This document shows positions 37,028 through 45,912 of a DNA stretch of 64,000 bases, piece by piece. Position numbers and translations under genes: made by a program. Where the stretch lies: NCBI RefSeq assembly GCF_902459805.1, contig NZ_CABPST010000001.1, positions 868,001 through 932,000 on the forward strand, in the 5' to 3' direction. The notes under the pieces were generated by a model. The model was given only the letters and a program-made list of their open reading frames with translations, had not been told where the DNA came from and ran no database searches. This stretch comes from Pandoraea bronchicola. Lineage in GTDB: Bacteria; Pseudomonadota; Gammaproteobacteria; Burkholderiales; Burkholderiaceae. The stretch's first letter is position 1, and every line of letters starts with the position of its first letter.

Positions 37028-37454
37028 CTATCCACATGGCGGCGTCACCGGTACTCTGCAGGGAAAAAAATTGATGGGGGATTTTAACGCCAAAGCGTCG
37101 GCAAAGCGAGTTATCCACAGGAATGCCCACAGCGTCAGCGTCTCCGGGCGGGCGCGCCGCGTTAACCCGCCTGACTTTGCACAAGTGCTGCGCAAATGCC
37201 CGGCAATTGCGACGTTTTGCCGCGAGCGCCGGGATATCTTCCTCGACGGGCATTTATCCACCGACAGAAAATGAAGCTAGAGGCAATTTCCGCCATTATC
37301 CACAGCGGGAATGCCGCCGAGTGGCGAATCCAGGACATCGGCGACGCCATTGGCGCGCGGGCGCATCATAGGCGACGGCTAACCTATTGACACACAACGG
37401 AAAAGCCGATTAAATAGCGGGTTCGTTAGAAAGATAACCGGATTCTTATCCAAC
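37028..37454. other. Candidate replication origin (oriC) between dnaA and rpmH
   Basis: The 814-bp spacer 36753-37566 has no gene. It holds exact DnaA boxes TTATCCACA at 37111-37119 and 37296-37304. One-mismatch relatives lie at 37028-37036, 37254-37262 and 37446-37454, all in the same orientation. The stretch 37381-37450 is AT-richer than its surroundings. Gene direction flips here (dnaA, dnaN, gyrB left; rpmH onward right), as expected for leading-strand bias around an origin. See the competing cluster at 56.7 kb. Confidence 0.6.
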
Positions 37455-37566
37455 TCCCGACGGCTGGGCCGCGCGTGAAAGTCCTTGAATTTGCAGGTTT
37501 TCACGGTGTCCATGTGGCGTTTCACGATGCTGCTGCGCGGGAATTTTTTCACACAGTGAGTGCATC

Positions 37567-37701
37567 ATGAAACGTACTTTTCAGCCTTCCGTGACGCGCC
37601 GCAAGCGCACCCATGGCTTCCTGGTTCGCATGAAGACCCGTGGTGGCCGCAAGGTCATCGCCGCTCGTCGCGCCAAGGGCCGTAAGCGCCTGGCCGTTTA
37701 A
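37567..37701 (+). CDS. rpmH: Ribosomal protein bL34
   Basis: This 44-residue, strongly basic protein starts [21 protein letters not shown] and ends [11 protein letters not shown], a complete bL34 at its usual length. It is the first gene of the rightward rnpA-yidD-yidC set and part of the large ribosomal subunit near the exit tunnel. Confidence 0.98.
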   Translation: MKRTFQPSVTRRKRTHGFLVRMKTRGGRKVIAARRAKGRKRLAV

Positions 37702-37762
37702 TCGCGGTTCTCGGTCGTACCGCGGTTTGCGCGTCAAATCCGCAAGGCGCGAAGTCCCGGCA

Positions 37763-38263
37763 ATGGGGTTTCCCAAAGCTGCGCGACTTCTCAAAACGGA
37801 TGAGTTTTCATCCGTTTTTAGTTTGCGCCCCCTGCGGCGCAGCGCGCACTTCGTGTTGTACATGCGCCGGCGCGAAACTGCGCCGGACACCCCTGTCGAT
37901 GCCACGCCTCATGAAGGCCGCATCGGCATTGTCGTCGGCAAGAAGCACGCGCCTCGCGCGGTCACTCGCAACCTGATCAAGCGTCAGGCGCGTGAGATGT
38001 TCCGCCAGCGCCGCGCGGCCCTGGCCGGCTGGGACTTCGTACTGCGACTGACCCGGCGCTTCGACAAGGGGACGTACACTGCGGCGGCCGCGCCGGTGTT
38101 GAACACGCTGGTTCAGGCCGAATTCGCGCAGCTCTTCGACGCGGCTGAAAAAGCCGCACGCAAGCGCCGCACGACCGACGGCAAGACGGAAGGTAGTGAG
38201 TCCCACACGGTAGCGCCCGACCCCGGGCATGCGCCGCCCACCCGGCCACCTCGGCCGGACTGA
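37763..38263 (+). CDS. rnpA: Ribonuclease P protein component
   Basis: From the ATG at 37763 ([19 protein letters not shown]) the protein has 166 residues. The RNR core is present: [22 protein letters not shown], followed by [13 protein letters not shown]. It assists the RNase P RNA in cutting tRNA 5' leaders. The frame is open upstream, and the exact start is uncertain by a few codons. A basic, Pro-rich C-terminal tail extends beyond the core. Confidence 0.95.
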   Translation: MGFPKAARLLKTDEFSSVFSLRPLRRSAHFVLYMRRRETAPDTPVDATPHEGRIGIVVGKKHAPRAVTRNLIKRQAREMFRQRRAALAGWDFVLRLTRRFDKGTYTAAAAPVLNTLVQAEFAQLFDAAEKAARKRRTTDGKTEGSESHTVAPDPGHAPPTRPPRPD

Positions 38264-38277
38264 CAGGCGGAATCGAG

Positions 38278-38634
38278 ATGCGAAGCGTGCTGTTGTTGCT
38301 CCTGCGCGGTTACAAGCTGGTGATCAGTCCCTGGCTGGGGAACCGTTGCCGCTTTCATCCGAGCTGCTCCGACTACGCGCGTGAGGCCATCGTCGAGCAC
38401 GGCGCCGGTTACGGCACTTATCTCGCGGCCCGGCGTCTATGTCGCTGTCATCCGTTTCATCCCGGCGGTTTCGATCCCGTACCGCCGGCTCGACACGTCT
38501 GTAACGCTCCCGATCACATCGCCGATGGCGCCGAAAAGGCCGCCGGAAGCGACGCGTCGCGGGTCAAGCAGACGGTCTCGTCCGGGCCCGCGGCCGCATC
38601 GGCAGTTACGCGCCGCGCGCCGGGCCATTCCTGA
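38278..38634 (+). CDS. yidD: Membrane protein insertion efficiency factor YidD
   Basis: The 118-residue protein has the YidD hallmark: [32 protein letters not shown] and [18 protein letters not shown], with the conserved cysteines. Standard YidD proteins end soon after FDPVP. Here about 45 extra polar residues follow. It is a small inner-leaflet membrane protein encoded between rnpA and yidC and thought to aid YidC-dependent insertion. It starts 14 bp after rnpA. Confidence 0.93.
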   Translation: MRSVLLLLLRGYKLVISPWLGNRCRFHPSCSDYAREAIVEHGAGYGTYLAARRLCRCHPFHPGGFDPVPPARHVCNAPDHIADGAEKAAGSDASRVKQTVSSGPAAASAVTRRAPGHS

Positions 38635-38658
38635 GTTTCGTCCACCACGAGTTACCGC

Positions 38659-40314
38659 ATGGACATCAAACGCACCGTACTCTGGGTCATTTTCGCGCTG
38701 TCTGTCGTGATGCTTTTCGACAACTGGCAACGCGGCAATGGCCATTCGTCGTTGTTCTTCCCGTCGCCGGAGGTTTCGACCCCGGCCGCCGCGGGCGGAA
38801 ACCAGACGCCGGCCAACGATCTGCCGCAAGCGGCCAACGCCGCTGCCGCTGCGGGTAGTGCACCGGGCAATGCGCCCGCCGCTGCCACTGCGCAGAAGGT
38901 GCGCATCACGACGGATGTCTACGAAGCCGACATCAGCACGCAAGGCGGCACGCTGTCGTTCCTCGCGCTCACCAAGTGGCCAGACGCCGACGAAGCCGAC
39001 AAGCATGTCGTGCTGTTCGACAACACCCCGAGCCATCAGTACTTCGCTCGCACGGGTCTGATCGGCGGCGACTACCCGAACCACAACGACATCTTCACGC
39101 AAGTGCCGGGCCCGACCACGATGACGGGCGACACGCTGACCGTGAAGTTCGAATCGCCGGTCAAGGGCGGCCTGCAGTTGGTGCGTGCTTACACGTTCCA
39201 TCGCGGCAGCTACGTGATCGACGTGTCGAACACGATCGTCAACAAGACCGACGCCGCCATCAAGCCGACGCTGTACATGGAACTGGTGCGTGACGGCCGT
39301 GAAATCAGCGGCGCGAAGTTCTCGCACACGTTCACGGGCCCGACGGTCTACAGCAGCGACGAGAAATTCCAGAAGATCACGTTCAGCGACATCGACAAGG
39401 ACAAGGCGAAGTACATCAAGCAGTCCAGCGACGGCTGGATCGGCATGGTGCAGCATTACTTCGCCACGGCCTGGATTCCGAAGGAAGGCGCGACGCGCGA
39501 CAACTACATCGGCAAGCTGGATAACGGTCTGTATCGCGTGGGCGTGAAAGAGCCGCTCGCGAGCATTCCGGCAGGTGGCAGCGAGACGGTCGATGCGCGA
39601 CTGTTCGCCGGTCCGCAGGAAGAGCACATGCTCGAGCAGATTGCGCCGGGCCTGGAACTGACGAAGGACTACGGTTACTTCACGATCCTCGCCAAGCCGC
39701 TGTTCTGGTTGCTCTCGAAGCTGCACGGGCTGATCGGCAACTGGGGTTGGGCGATCATCGCCGTGACCGTGATCATCAAGCTGGTGTTCTTCCCGCTGTC
39801 GGCCGCAAGCTACAAGTCGATGGCGCGCATGAAGGAAATCACGCCGCGGATGCAGGCACTGCGCGAGCGCTACAAGAGCGATCCGCAGAAGATGAACGCG
39901 GCACTCATGGAGCTGTACAAGACCGAGAAGGTCAATCCGTTCGGCGGCTGTATTCCGATCGTGATTCAGATTCCGGTGTTCATTGCCCTGTACTGGGTGT
40001 TGCTCTCGTCGGTGGAAATGCGCGGCGCGCCGTGGCTGGGCTGGATTCATGACCTCTCGACGCAGGATCCGTATTACATCCTGCCGGTGCTGATGGCCGT
40101 GTCGATGTTCATCCAGACCAAGCTGAACCCGACGCCGCCGGATCCGATGCAAGCCAAGATGATGATGTTCATGCCGCTGATTTTCTCGGTCATGTTCCTC
40201 TTCCTGCCCTCAGGCCTGGTGCTGTACTACGTGGTCAACAACACGTTGTCGATCGCCCAGCAATGGTCGATCAACCGGATGCTCGGTAACAAAAAGGAAA
40301 AGAAGGCGGCCTGA
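38659..40314 (+). CDS. yidC: Membrane protein insertase YidC
   Basis: The protein has 551 residues. An N-terminal anchor ([20 protein letters not shown]) is followed by an Ala-rich linker, the large periplasmic beta domain (about 90-330) and the Oxa1-type core of five helices. The core includes [21 protein letters not shown] and [20 protein letters not shown]. The short basic tail GNKKEKKAA is typical. It inserts membrane proteins alone or with SecYEG. A strong terminator follows at 40347. Confidence 0.98.
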   Translation: MDIKRTVLWVIFALSVVMLFDNWQRGNGHSSLFFPSPEVSTPAAAGGNQTPANDLPQAANAAAAAGSAPGNAPAAATAQKVRITTDVYEADISTQGGTLSFLALTKWPDADEADKHVVLFDNTPSHQYFARTGLIGGDYPNHNDIFTQVPGPTTMTGDTLTVKFESPVKGGLQLVRAYTFHRGSYVIDVSNTIVNKTDAAIKPTLYMELVRDGREISGAKFSHTFTGPTVYSSDEKFQKITFSDIDKDKAKYIKQSSDGWIGMVQHYFATAWIPKEGATRDNYIGKLDNGLYRVGVKEPLASIPAGGSETVDARLFAGPQEEHMLEQIAPGLELTKDYGYFTILAKPLFWLLSKLHGLIGNWGWAIIAVTVIIKLVFFPLSAASYKSMARMKEITPRMQALRERYKSDPQKMNAALMELYKTEKVNPFGGCIPIVIQIPVFIALYWVLLSSVEMRGAPWLGWIHDLSTQDPYYILPVLMAVSMFIQTKLNPTPPDPMQAKMMMFMPLIFSVMFLFLPSGLVLYYVVNNTLSIAQQWSINRMLGNKKEKKAA

Positions 40315-40346
40315 CGTTTTTCCGTCCGACCGTCTGATTGACACAG

Positions 40347-40379
40347 CCGCCCGCGAGTCTCTCGCGGGCGGTTTTGTTT
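40347..40379 (+). terminator. Rho-independent terminator after yidC
   Basis: CCGCCCGCGAG and CTCGCGGGCGG are a perfect 11-bp stem with a TCT loop, followed by TTTTGTTT. It ends the rpmH-rnpA-yidD-yidC transcript. Confidence 0.9.
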
Positions 40380-40422
40380 GGTGCATGTCAAAATAAGCCT
40401 CTGCTTTTCAACGAATCGTTCC

Positions 40423-41817
40423 ATGAGCACCACCGTCTCGACTGTTCCGATTGCTGCCATTGCCACCGCCCCCGGACGCGGCGGGATCGGCGTGGTGCGC
40501 GTGTCCTTCGGCAAGCATCGCGGCGACGCCGTGCAGCGTGTGATCGCGCGTCTCGTCGGGCAGCCGCTCAAGCCGCGTCACGCGTCGTATCTGCCGTTTC
40601 TCGACGCCACCGGTGAGGCACTGGATCGCGGCATCGCGCTGTACTTCCCGGGGCCGAATTCCTACACGGGCGAAGACGTACTCGAATTGCAGGGCCACGG
40701 CGGGCCTATCGTCCTGCAACTGCTGCTGCAACGTTGTCTCGACGAAGGGGCGGAACTGGGCGTGCGTCTGGCGGAACCGGGCGAATTTACCCATCGCGCG
40801 TTTCTGAACGACAAGCTCGATCTGGCGCAAGCCGAGGCCGTGGCCGATCTGATCGAGGCGAGCACCGAGGCGGCGGCGCGCTCGGCGAGCCGTTCGCTGG
40901 ACGGCTCGTTCTCGCGCGAAATCCATTCGCTAGTGGATCTGGTCATTCATCTGCGCATGCTGGTGGAAGCGACGCTCGACTTCCCCGAAGAGGAAATCGA
41001 TTTTCTGGAGGCCGCCGACGCCTTCGGGCAACTCGCGCGAATTCGCACGCAATTGGCGCAGGTGCTGTCACAGGCGAAACAGGGTGCCTTGCTTCGCGAG
41101 GGGATCAATGTCGTGCTGGCGGGGCAGCCGAACGTGGGCAAATCGTCGTTGCTCAACGCGCTGGCCGGCGCCGAGCTGGCGATCGTCACGCCCATCGCCG
41201 GGACCACGCGCGACAAAGTGCAGCAGACGATTCAGATCGACGGTATCCCGTTGCACATCATCGACACGGCGGGTCTGCGAGAAACGGAAGACGAAGTCGA
41301 GCGCATCGGCATTGCGCGCAGCTGGAGCGAGATCGCCAAGGCCGACGCCGTGCTGCATCTGCTCGACGCGCGTTCGGGCATGACGCCGGAAGACGAGGAC
41401 ATCGCGAAGCAGTTGCCCAAACATGTGCCTATCGTGCGTGTGTACAACAAGACGGATCTGGCGGGCGAACCGGCGACGATTCTGCCCGAAGAAGGCACCT
41501 CGCCGCTTGGCGTGCGATTGTCGGCGAAAGGCGGGCAGGGCATCGATTTGCTGCGTACAGAGCTGCTCAAGATTGCCGGTTGGCAGGCAGGCAACGAAGG
41601 CGTGTTTCTCGCGCGCGAACGGCATTTATCGGCACTGCGCGCGGCCCGCGATCATATCGAGATGGCGGAAGCGCATGCGCGCCGGAACGCGAGCGCACTC
41701 GATCTCTTCGCCGAGGAGTTGCGCCTCGCGCAAACGCAGCTCAGCACCATCACCGGCGAGTTCACCTCCGACGATTTGCTCGGGGTGATTTTCAGCCGGT
41801 TTTGTATCGGTAAGTGA
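40423..41817 (+). CDS. mnmE: tRNA uridine-5-carboxymethylaminomethyl GTPase MnmE
   Basis: The start at 40423 ([18 protein letters not shown]) gives 464 residues. The tetrahydrofolate-binding N-domain ([36 protein letters not shown]) is followed by a helical domain. The inserted G domain carries [26 protein letters not shown] and NKTDL. The C-terminal FCIGK motif supplies the catalytic Cys. With MnmG it modifies wobble U34. The upstream open frame reaching 40378 overlaps the yidC terminator and is not used. Confidence 0.98.
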   Translation: MSTTVSTVPIAAIATAPGRGGIGVVRVSFGKHRGDAVQRVIARLVGQPLKPRHASYLPFLDATGEALDRGIALYFPGPNSYTGEDVLELQGHGGPIVLQLLLQRCLDEGAELGVRLAEPGEFTHRAFLNDKLDLAQAEAVADLIEASTEAAARSASRSLDGSFSREIHSLVDLVIHLRMLVEATLDFPEEEIDFLEAADAFGQLARIRTQLAQVLSQAKQGALLREGINVVLAGQPNVGKSSLLNALAGAELAIVTPIAGTTRDKVQQTIQIDGIPLHIIDTAGLRETEDEVERIGIARSWSEIAKADAVLHLLDARSGMTPEDEDIAKQLPKHVPIVRVYNKTDLAGEPATILPEEGTSPLGVRLSAKGGQGIDLLRTELLKIAGWQAGNEGVFLARERHLSALRAARDHIEMAEAHARRNASALDLFAEELRLAQTQLSTITGEFTSDDLLGVIFSRFCIGK

Positions 41818-42185
41818 AGCGGCGTTCCGAGCAGTATCAAGTTATCCAGATGCGCCGAGGTGAATTGCGTCGCGCGAGCGCACCTCACAAAATCCGCCTC
41901 CGCCACACGCATCGAACGTTAACGATTGTCAAAGGCCCGCTTCCCGGGCGATGCGCGCCAGCGTTGACTCGAACATCGCCAGCGCACGCCCCTCAAACAA
42001 GCGTAATGCTTTGAAACACATCTAACAGGCGCTGTAATTGCCCCGAGGGTTGGACGGGCCTAGACTCGGAAGCGTCAGCTCCAGGGCGGCGTTGCGGCAC
42101 ATTTGGGGGATATCCACCTCGTTGCGACGCGCGTACGCGAGGCGGAATCCACCGCGCCCGGAGTTCGTTCTTCGAGGTCTGTGTC
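41818..42185 (+). other. Gene-free stretch after mnmE
   Basis: No supported gene. A GCCCG/CGGGC hairpin without a T-run lies at 41935-41949, and a single DnaA-box relative (TTATCCAGA) near 41842. The promoter of the following small-protein genes is presumably here but could not be placed. Confidence 0.4.
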
Positions 42186-42536
42186 GTGAAACGTCTTCCT
42201 GTGGTCCTCGGCTTCGTTGCCGTGGCTGCCGCCCTGGTCAGCGGCAGCGCCTTCGCTTGGCGCGGTGGCGTACGTGTCTGGGTCGGTCCCGGCTACTACC
42301 CCTATCCCTACGCCTACCCGTACTATCCGCCCGCCGATTATTACGCGCCTCCCGTGGTGGTCGTGCCAAGTCAGCCTCAGCAGTACATCGAACAGCCGCA
42401 ACCCGGCGCCCAAGGCGGCCAGCCCGGCGCAGGCAGCGACACCTGGTACTACTGCGACAAGGCGGGCGCCTACTATCCCTACGTGAAAACGTGTCCGGCC
42501 GGATGGCGCGAAGTCCCTGCGCAGCCGGCAAACTGA
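42186..42536 (+). CDS. Small exported Tyr/Pro-rich protein
   Basis: The GTG-started 116-residue protein has a clear signal peptide (VKRLPVVLGFVAVAAALVSG then SAFA). A stretch rich in Tyr and Pro follows (GPGYYPYPYAYPYYPPADYY), then a Gln/Gly linker. The C-terminal module WYYCDKAGAYYPYVKTCPAGW has two cysteines, probably disulphide-bonded. That module is recalled as common in betaproteobacterial exported proteins, but no function is known. It lies 14 bp before a lipoprotein gene and is probably periplasmic or outer-membrane-associated. Confidence 0.75.
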   Translation: MKRLPVVLGFVAVAAALVSGSAFAWRGGVRVWVGPGYYPYPYAYPYYPPADYYAPPVVVVPSQPQQYIEQPQPGAQGGQPGAGSDTWYYCDKAGAYYPYVKTCPAGWREVPAQPAN

Positions 42537-42550
42537 TCTGGAGACGCGCC

Positions 42551-43144
42551 ATGTCATCTGAATCGCCCGTCGTCTCCCAAGCGCGCAAACCGTCGAGGGC
42601 CACGGCCGGTGCCTCGCGTGCCCCCCGCCGTCTCGCTGTGCCCGTGGCCATCGTCATCGCCGCCGCCACACTCGCGGGTTGCGCCGTAGTGCCCTCCGGT
42701 CCAAGCCTCATGGCATTGCCCGGCAGCAACAAATCCTTCGACCAATTCCGTCAGGACGATTTCAACTGCCGCCAATACGCCTCTGGCCAAAACGGTGGCC
42801 TCGACACCGCCACCGCTGCGAACACCAGTGCGCTGGGCAGTGCAGTGATCGGCACAGCCATCGGCGCCGCGGCCGGTGCGGCCATCGGTGGCGGCTCGGG
42901 CGCGGCCATCGGCGCCGGGGCCGGCCTGCTCACGGGCAGCGCCGTGGGCATGGGCAACGCGCAGTCATCTGCATATATGACGCAAAGCCGCTATGATCAG
43001 GCCTACGTTCAGTGCATGTATGCGTATGGCAATCGTGTCCCCGTTCGCGGCGACATGGTGATGCCGCAGCCGGCCCCCCAGCAGCGCTACGCGCCACCGC
43101 CGCCGCCGCCCCCGGGCTGGAAGCCGCCTCCGGGCACCTACTGA
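42551..43144 (+). CDS. Glycine-zipper outer-membrane lipoprotein
   Basis: The start at 42551 (MSSESPVVSQ) gives 197 residues. A basic N-terminus and hydrophobic helix end in a lipobox, LAGC. The mature part contains a glycine zipper (IGTAIGAAAGAAIGGGSGAA), seen in SlyB/OmpA-like lipoproteins that insert into membranes. The C-terminal tail is Pro-rich (PPPPPPPGWKPPPGTY) and is followed 82 bp later by another exported-protein gene. An envelope structural role is likely; no specific function is known. Confidence 0.8.
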   Translation: MSSESPVVSQARKPSRATAGASRAPRRLAVPVAIVIAAATLAGCAVVPSGPSLMALPGSNKSFDQFRQDDFNCRQYASGQNGGLDTATAANTSALGSAVIGTAIGAAAGAAIGGGSGAAIGAGAGLLTGSAVGMGNAQSSAYMTQSRYDQAYVQCMYAYGNRVPVRGDMVMPQPAPQQRYAPPPPPPPGWKPPPGTY

Positions 43145-43228
43145 GCCCACACATAAGACGTGACGCCGGCATGGCCCCTGCGAGGGGGCAATGTCGGCCA
43201 AGTTGCGTCGCTTCGCCCGAGACACCTG

Positions 43229-43603
43229 ATGACCCACCATTCGACTGCCCGCTCCGCTCCCTACGCGTCTGCGCTGCGCAAATCCCTCTGGATGACGCTC
43301 CCCGGCGCCATCGCCGCCGTGCTCGTGCTCGCGCCGCATGCCCACGCGCAAAACACCCCCGTACCGGCAAATTCGGCCAACGCAGCCAATGCGGCAGGCG
43401 CCACCGGAGCCACGGGATCCAGCGCCTTCAATCCGAGCGCCGATATCTCGCGCGCGGTCTCCCGCGACACCACCGATGCGGCCATCCAGAACAACTGGAA
43501 CAGCATCATGCGTCCGCCGGTTCAGGCCAAGTCGGAAGACAAGCCGGCAGAGACGCCGCGCCGCGGCCGGCGCGGCATCACCCCCGGAATTTCGACGAAC
43601 TGA
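43229..43603 (+). CDS. Small exported protein of unknown function
   Basis: The protein has 124 residues from the ATG at 43229. A long signal peptide ends APHAHAQ. It is followed by an Asn/Ala/Gly-rich linker and a polar C-terminal part with DISRAVSRDTTDAAIQNNWNSIM and a basic RRGRRG tail. No family is recognised. It is the third exported product in a row on this strand, so it may belong with them to an envelope-related transcript. Confidence 0.6.
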   Translation: MTHHSTARSAPYASALRKSLWMTLPGAIAAVLVLAPHAHAQNTPVPANSANAANAAGATGATGSSAFNPSADISRAVSRDTTDAAIQNNWNSIMRPPVQAKSEDKPAETPRRGRRGITPGISTN

Positions 43604-43740
43604 CCCGACCGGCACGGCACCCGCCGCGTAGCGTTCGTGCGCGCGGGTGCCGCCCGTCAGCGCGCCAGGCCCGGCTGGAATTCGCCCGATTGCCCGTCTA
43701 CTATGAGAATCATCAGCAGGCTCCAATCCCTGGTGTTCTC

Positions 43741-44325
43741 ATGCGACTTTTCCTTGCCTTGTGGCCCGGGCCGGGTGTGCGCGAGCAGCTTCACACATGG
43801 GCCGTCTCGGCTCACGCGGAATGCGGCGGGCGCGTGCTGCGCGCCCAGACGCTTCATCTGACGCTGGCCTTTCTCGACGAGGTCGATCCCGCCCGTCTCC
43901 CGGTGCTGCTTGCGCTCATGCAGCGCACGCCGCTCGCGCCGCTCACGCTGACCTTCGATCATCTCGGCTACTGGTCCGATCGCAAAATCGTCTGGGCTGG
44001 GGCGCCCAGTGTTCCCGACGGACTCATCGCCACTCGCGACACGCTGCTCTCGCAATGGTGTGCGACGGGGGCTCGCGTGGTGACGCAGTCGTTTCGCCCG
44101 CACGTCACACTGCTGCGCCATGCGCGTCGCGCGCCTTCGGATCCGCATCCGCGCCCGCTGATCTGGCACTGCGATGGCTATGTTCTCGTGCACTCCGTGC
44201 GCACACCGCGCGGCCCGCACTACCGCGTGCTTGCCGAGCATCACGGCGGCCAGCACGATGGAATTTTCTCGACGTCGACGGAGAAATCGGCGATAGCCAC
44301 AACGCAATACGGTATAGTCGGATGA
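43741..44325 (+). CDS. thpR: RNA 2',3'-cyclic phosphodiesterase (LigT/ThpR family)
   Basis: From the ATG at 43741 (MRLFLALWPGPGVREQL) the protein has 194 residues. The two HxTx motifs of the 2H superfamily are present: HLTL in LRAQTLHLTLAFLDEV and HVTL in SFRPHVTLLRHA. They give the paired His/Thr active site that opens 2',3'-cyclic phosphates. The open frame extends far upstream through the preceding gene, but the fold begins here. It is cytoplasmic. The C-terminal 20 residues after HHGG are unconserved. Confidence 0.88.
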   Translation: MRLFLALWPGPGVREQLHTWAVSAHAECGGRVLRAQTLHLTLAFLDEVDPARLPVLLALMQRTPLAPLTLTFDHLGYWSDRKIVWAGAPSVPDGLIATRDTLLSQWCATGARVVTQSFRPHVTLLRHARRAPSDPHPRPLIWHCDGYVLVHSVRTPRGPHYRVLAEHHGGQHDGIFSTSTEKSAIATTQYGIVG

Positions 44326-44378
44326 CGATGCGCCGACGGGTTGGCGCATCGGTTTTTCGTCATTCGCAGGAGGCTCAA

Positions 44379-44594
44379 GTGCAAGTCGGATCGATCGTCA
44401 AATCCAATCACATCGCAGTGCCACGTGGTGCCATGGGAATCGTCACCCGTATGCTGGGCGACATGGCGATGGTGTGCTGGTACTCCGGCCAGCCCGGTGC
44501 ATCGAAACAACTCAACACCGAACCGTTCTTCATTGTCGACCTGATCGAAACGGGCGATGTGATGCCTGTCGGGGGAAGCCCCATCCTGCACTGA
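44379..44594 (+). CDS. Small cytoplasmic protein of unknown function
   Basis: The GTG at 44379 has a near-perfect AGGAGG at 44368-44373, a convincing start giving 71 residues (VQVGSIVKSNHIAVPRGAMG). The sequence looks like a small beta-barrel, with GIVTRMLGDMAMVCWYSG suggesting an SH3- or KOW-like fold. No family name could be assigned. It ends just before a strong terminator, so it is the last gene of its transcript. Confidence 0.7.
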   Translation: MQVGSIVKSNHIAVPRGAMGIVTRMLGDMAMVCWYSGQPGASKQLNTEPFFIVDLIETGDVMPVGGSPILH

Positions 44595-44630
44595 ACAGTG
44601 TGCCGCGCCGAAAGGCGCTCAGATAAAAAA

Positions 44631-44664
44631 CGCCGGCCTGTCTTTCGATAGGCCGGCGTTTCGC
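44631..44664. terminator. Terminator between converging genes
   Basis: CGCCGGCCT and AGGCCGGCG form a perfect 9-bp stem around a 10-base loop, with AAAAAA to the left and TTTCGCTTTT to the right. It serves the rightward small gene and the leftward MHYT gene. Confidence 0.85.
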
Positions 44665-44692
44665 TTTTCAGACGGAAACAACGCAGCAGATA

Positions 44693-45487
44693 TCAGACCT
44701 GCCCCGCGCGCTGGCGCATGAGCGCGTCGAGTCGCGCCGCCATCCGCTCGCGCCGTTTGCGCGACGTGCGATACAGCAACACGCCCATGGCAAGCAACAC
44801 CACACACGCGATCAGGAAGACGCCATACGGCAGCGTATCGCCATGCAGGCGCATGCTGATTTGCGCACGCGTCTCGGCCGTGCAGATGATCGTGCCCGCA
44901 CGCATGCCCGTGTAGTGCATGCCGCAAACGGCCACCGCCATCACCAACGACGCCAGCGCGCGTTGCAGCGTGGTTTGCAGATGGAACGCCAGCCAGAGCG
45001 CCACGCTCGCTGCCACGATCGCGATGAGCACCGACAGGGCAACGATCGTCGTGTCCCATTCGAAATACGCCTGCGTGCGCATGGCGCTCATGCCAAGGTA
45101 GTGCATGCCTGCCACGCCCAACCCACCCGCCACGCCGGCAATCGTGCATTGCAGGACATTGCGATACGGTGCACGGGCGACATACCAAAGCGCCGCCCCC
45201 GAGACCACCACCGCCAGCAGCAGACTGCCGAGCGTAGGCCAGAGGGAATACGACACGGGAAAGGGCATGCGTTGCGCGGCCATGCCAATGAAATGCATGC
45301 CCCAGATGCCGATGCCCCCCAGCGCGAGCGCCGACACCACGAGATAACCCGGGCTGATGCGTCCGTCGTCATCGCGAATGCGTGATGCGGCCACCAACGC
45401 GACATAGGCCCCCAGCGCCGATATCACGAAGGAAAGCAGAACAAGAAACTCACTGTATTGAAGGGGAATGACGCTACCTGGCTGCAT
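44693..45487 (-). CDS. MHYT-domain integral membrane sensor
   Basis: The 264-residue protein has seven helices and three copies of the MHYT signature (GMHFIGMAA, GMHYLGMSA, GMHYTGMRA), whose His and Met residues are proposed to bind copper or another redox ligand. After the last helix only a short basic tail remains (RTSRKRRERMAARLDALMRQ), with no GGDEF or EAL output domain. It may therefore signal through a partner protein. It starts with MQPGSVIPLQ and stands alone on the minus strand. Confidence 0.88.
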   Translation of the reverse strand: MQPGSVIPLQYSEFLVLLSFVISALGAYVALVAASRIRDDDGRISPGYLVVSALALGGIGIWGMHFIGMAAQRMPFPVSYSLWPTLGSLLLAVVVSGAALWYVARAPYRNVLQCTIAGVAGGLGVAGMHYLGMSAMRTQAYFEWDTTIVALSVLIAIVAASVALWLAFHLQTTLQRALASLVMAVAVCGMHYTGMRAGTIICTAETRAQISMRLHGDTLPYGVFLIACVVLLAMGVLLYRTSRKRRERMAARLDALMRQRAGQV

Positions 45488-45912
45488 GGGCTTATCCTGT
45501 GATTTCGCTATCGCCGAGGCGCCGCAAGCGCTGACGAGAGAACTTTATTGAGCCTGCACGACTACGCCCAGGGGACAGCGACGTGGCATCGCACACGTCG
45601 GGCGTCAGCGGCGATTCAATCTCGCCTGCCCACTCGCGTCAAGGGGCAAAAGCGTCTGACGTTCGCAAGACGACGATGATTTGCCGCACACCGGCTACGC
45701 GCGATGAAAGTGCTCCGTCGAAACCCCTTGCAGGACGCGTGATTCGCGCAACCTCGGCCGATACGAGAGGCCGATCGGATCGTTTCCTGACGTTTTAGAG
45801 CCCGAATTCCAAACCCGCGTCGCACACGGTCGTCGTTCTGCGGCACCATCCGGGGAAAGACTTCGGCCCCCGTCCAGCGCGACCCGGCCGTCATTTCAGG
45901 GAGACGATGCAC
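45488..45912. other. Gene-free spacer between the divergent MHYT and DHA2 genes
   Basis: Contains promoters for both directions by necessity. A 71-codon open frame (45583-45798) has no ribosome-binding site or recognisable content. No repeats or hairpins of note were seen. Confidence 0.4.

Noticed and set aside
38437-40152. A 571-codon minus-strand open frame across yidC
   Set aside because: Arg/His-rich antisense frame with no recognisable fold; yidC accounts for the DNA.
45583-45798. A 71-codon open frame between the MHYT and DHA2 genes
   Set aside because: No ribosome-binding site and a composition of Ser, Arg and Thr without motif.
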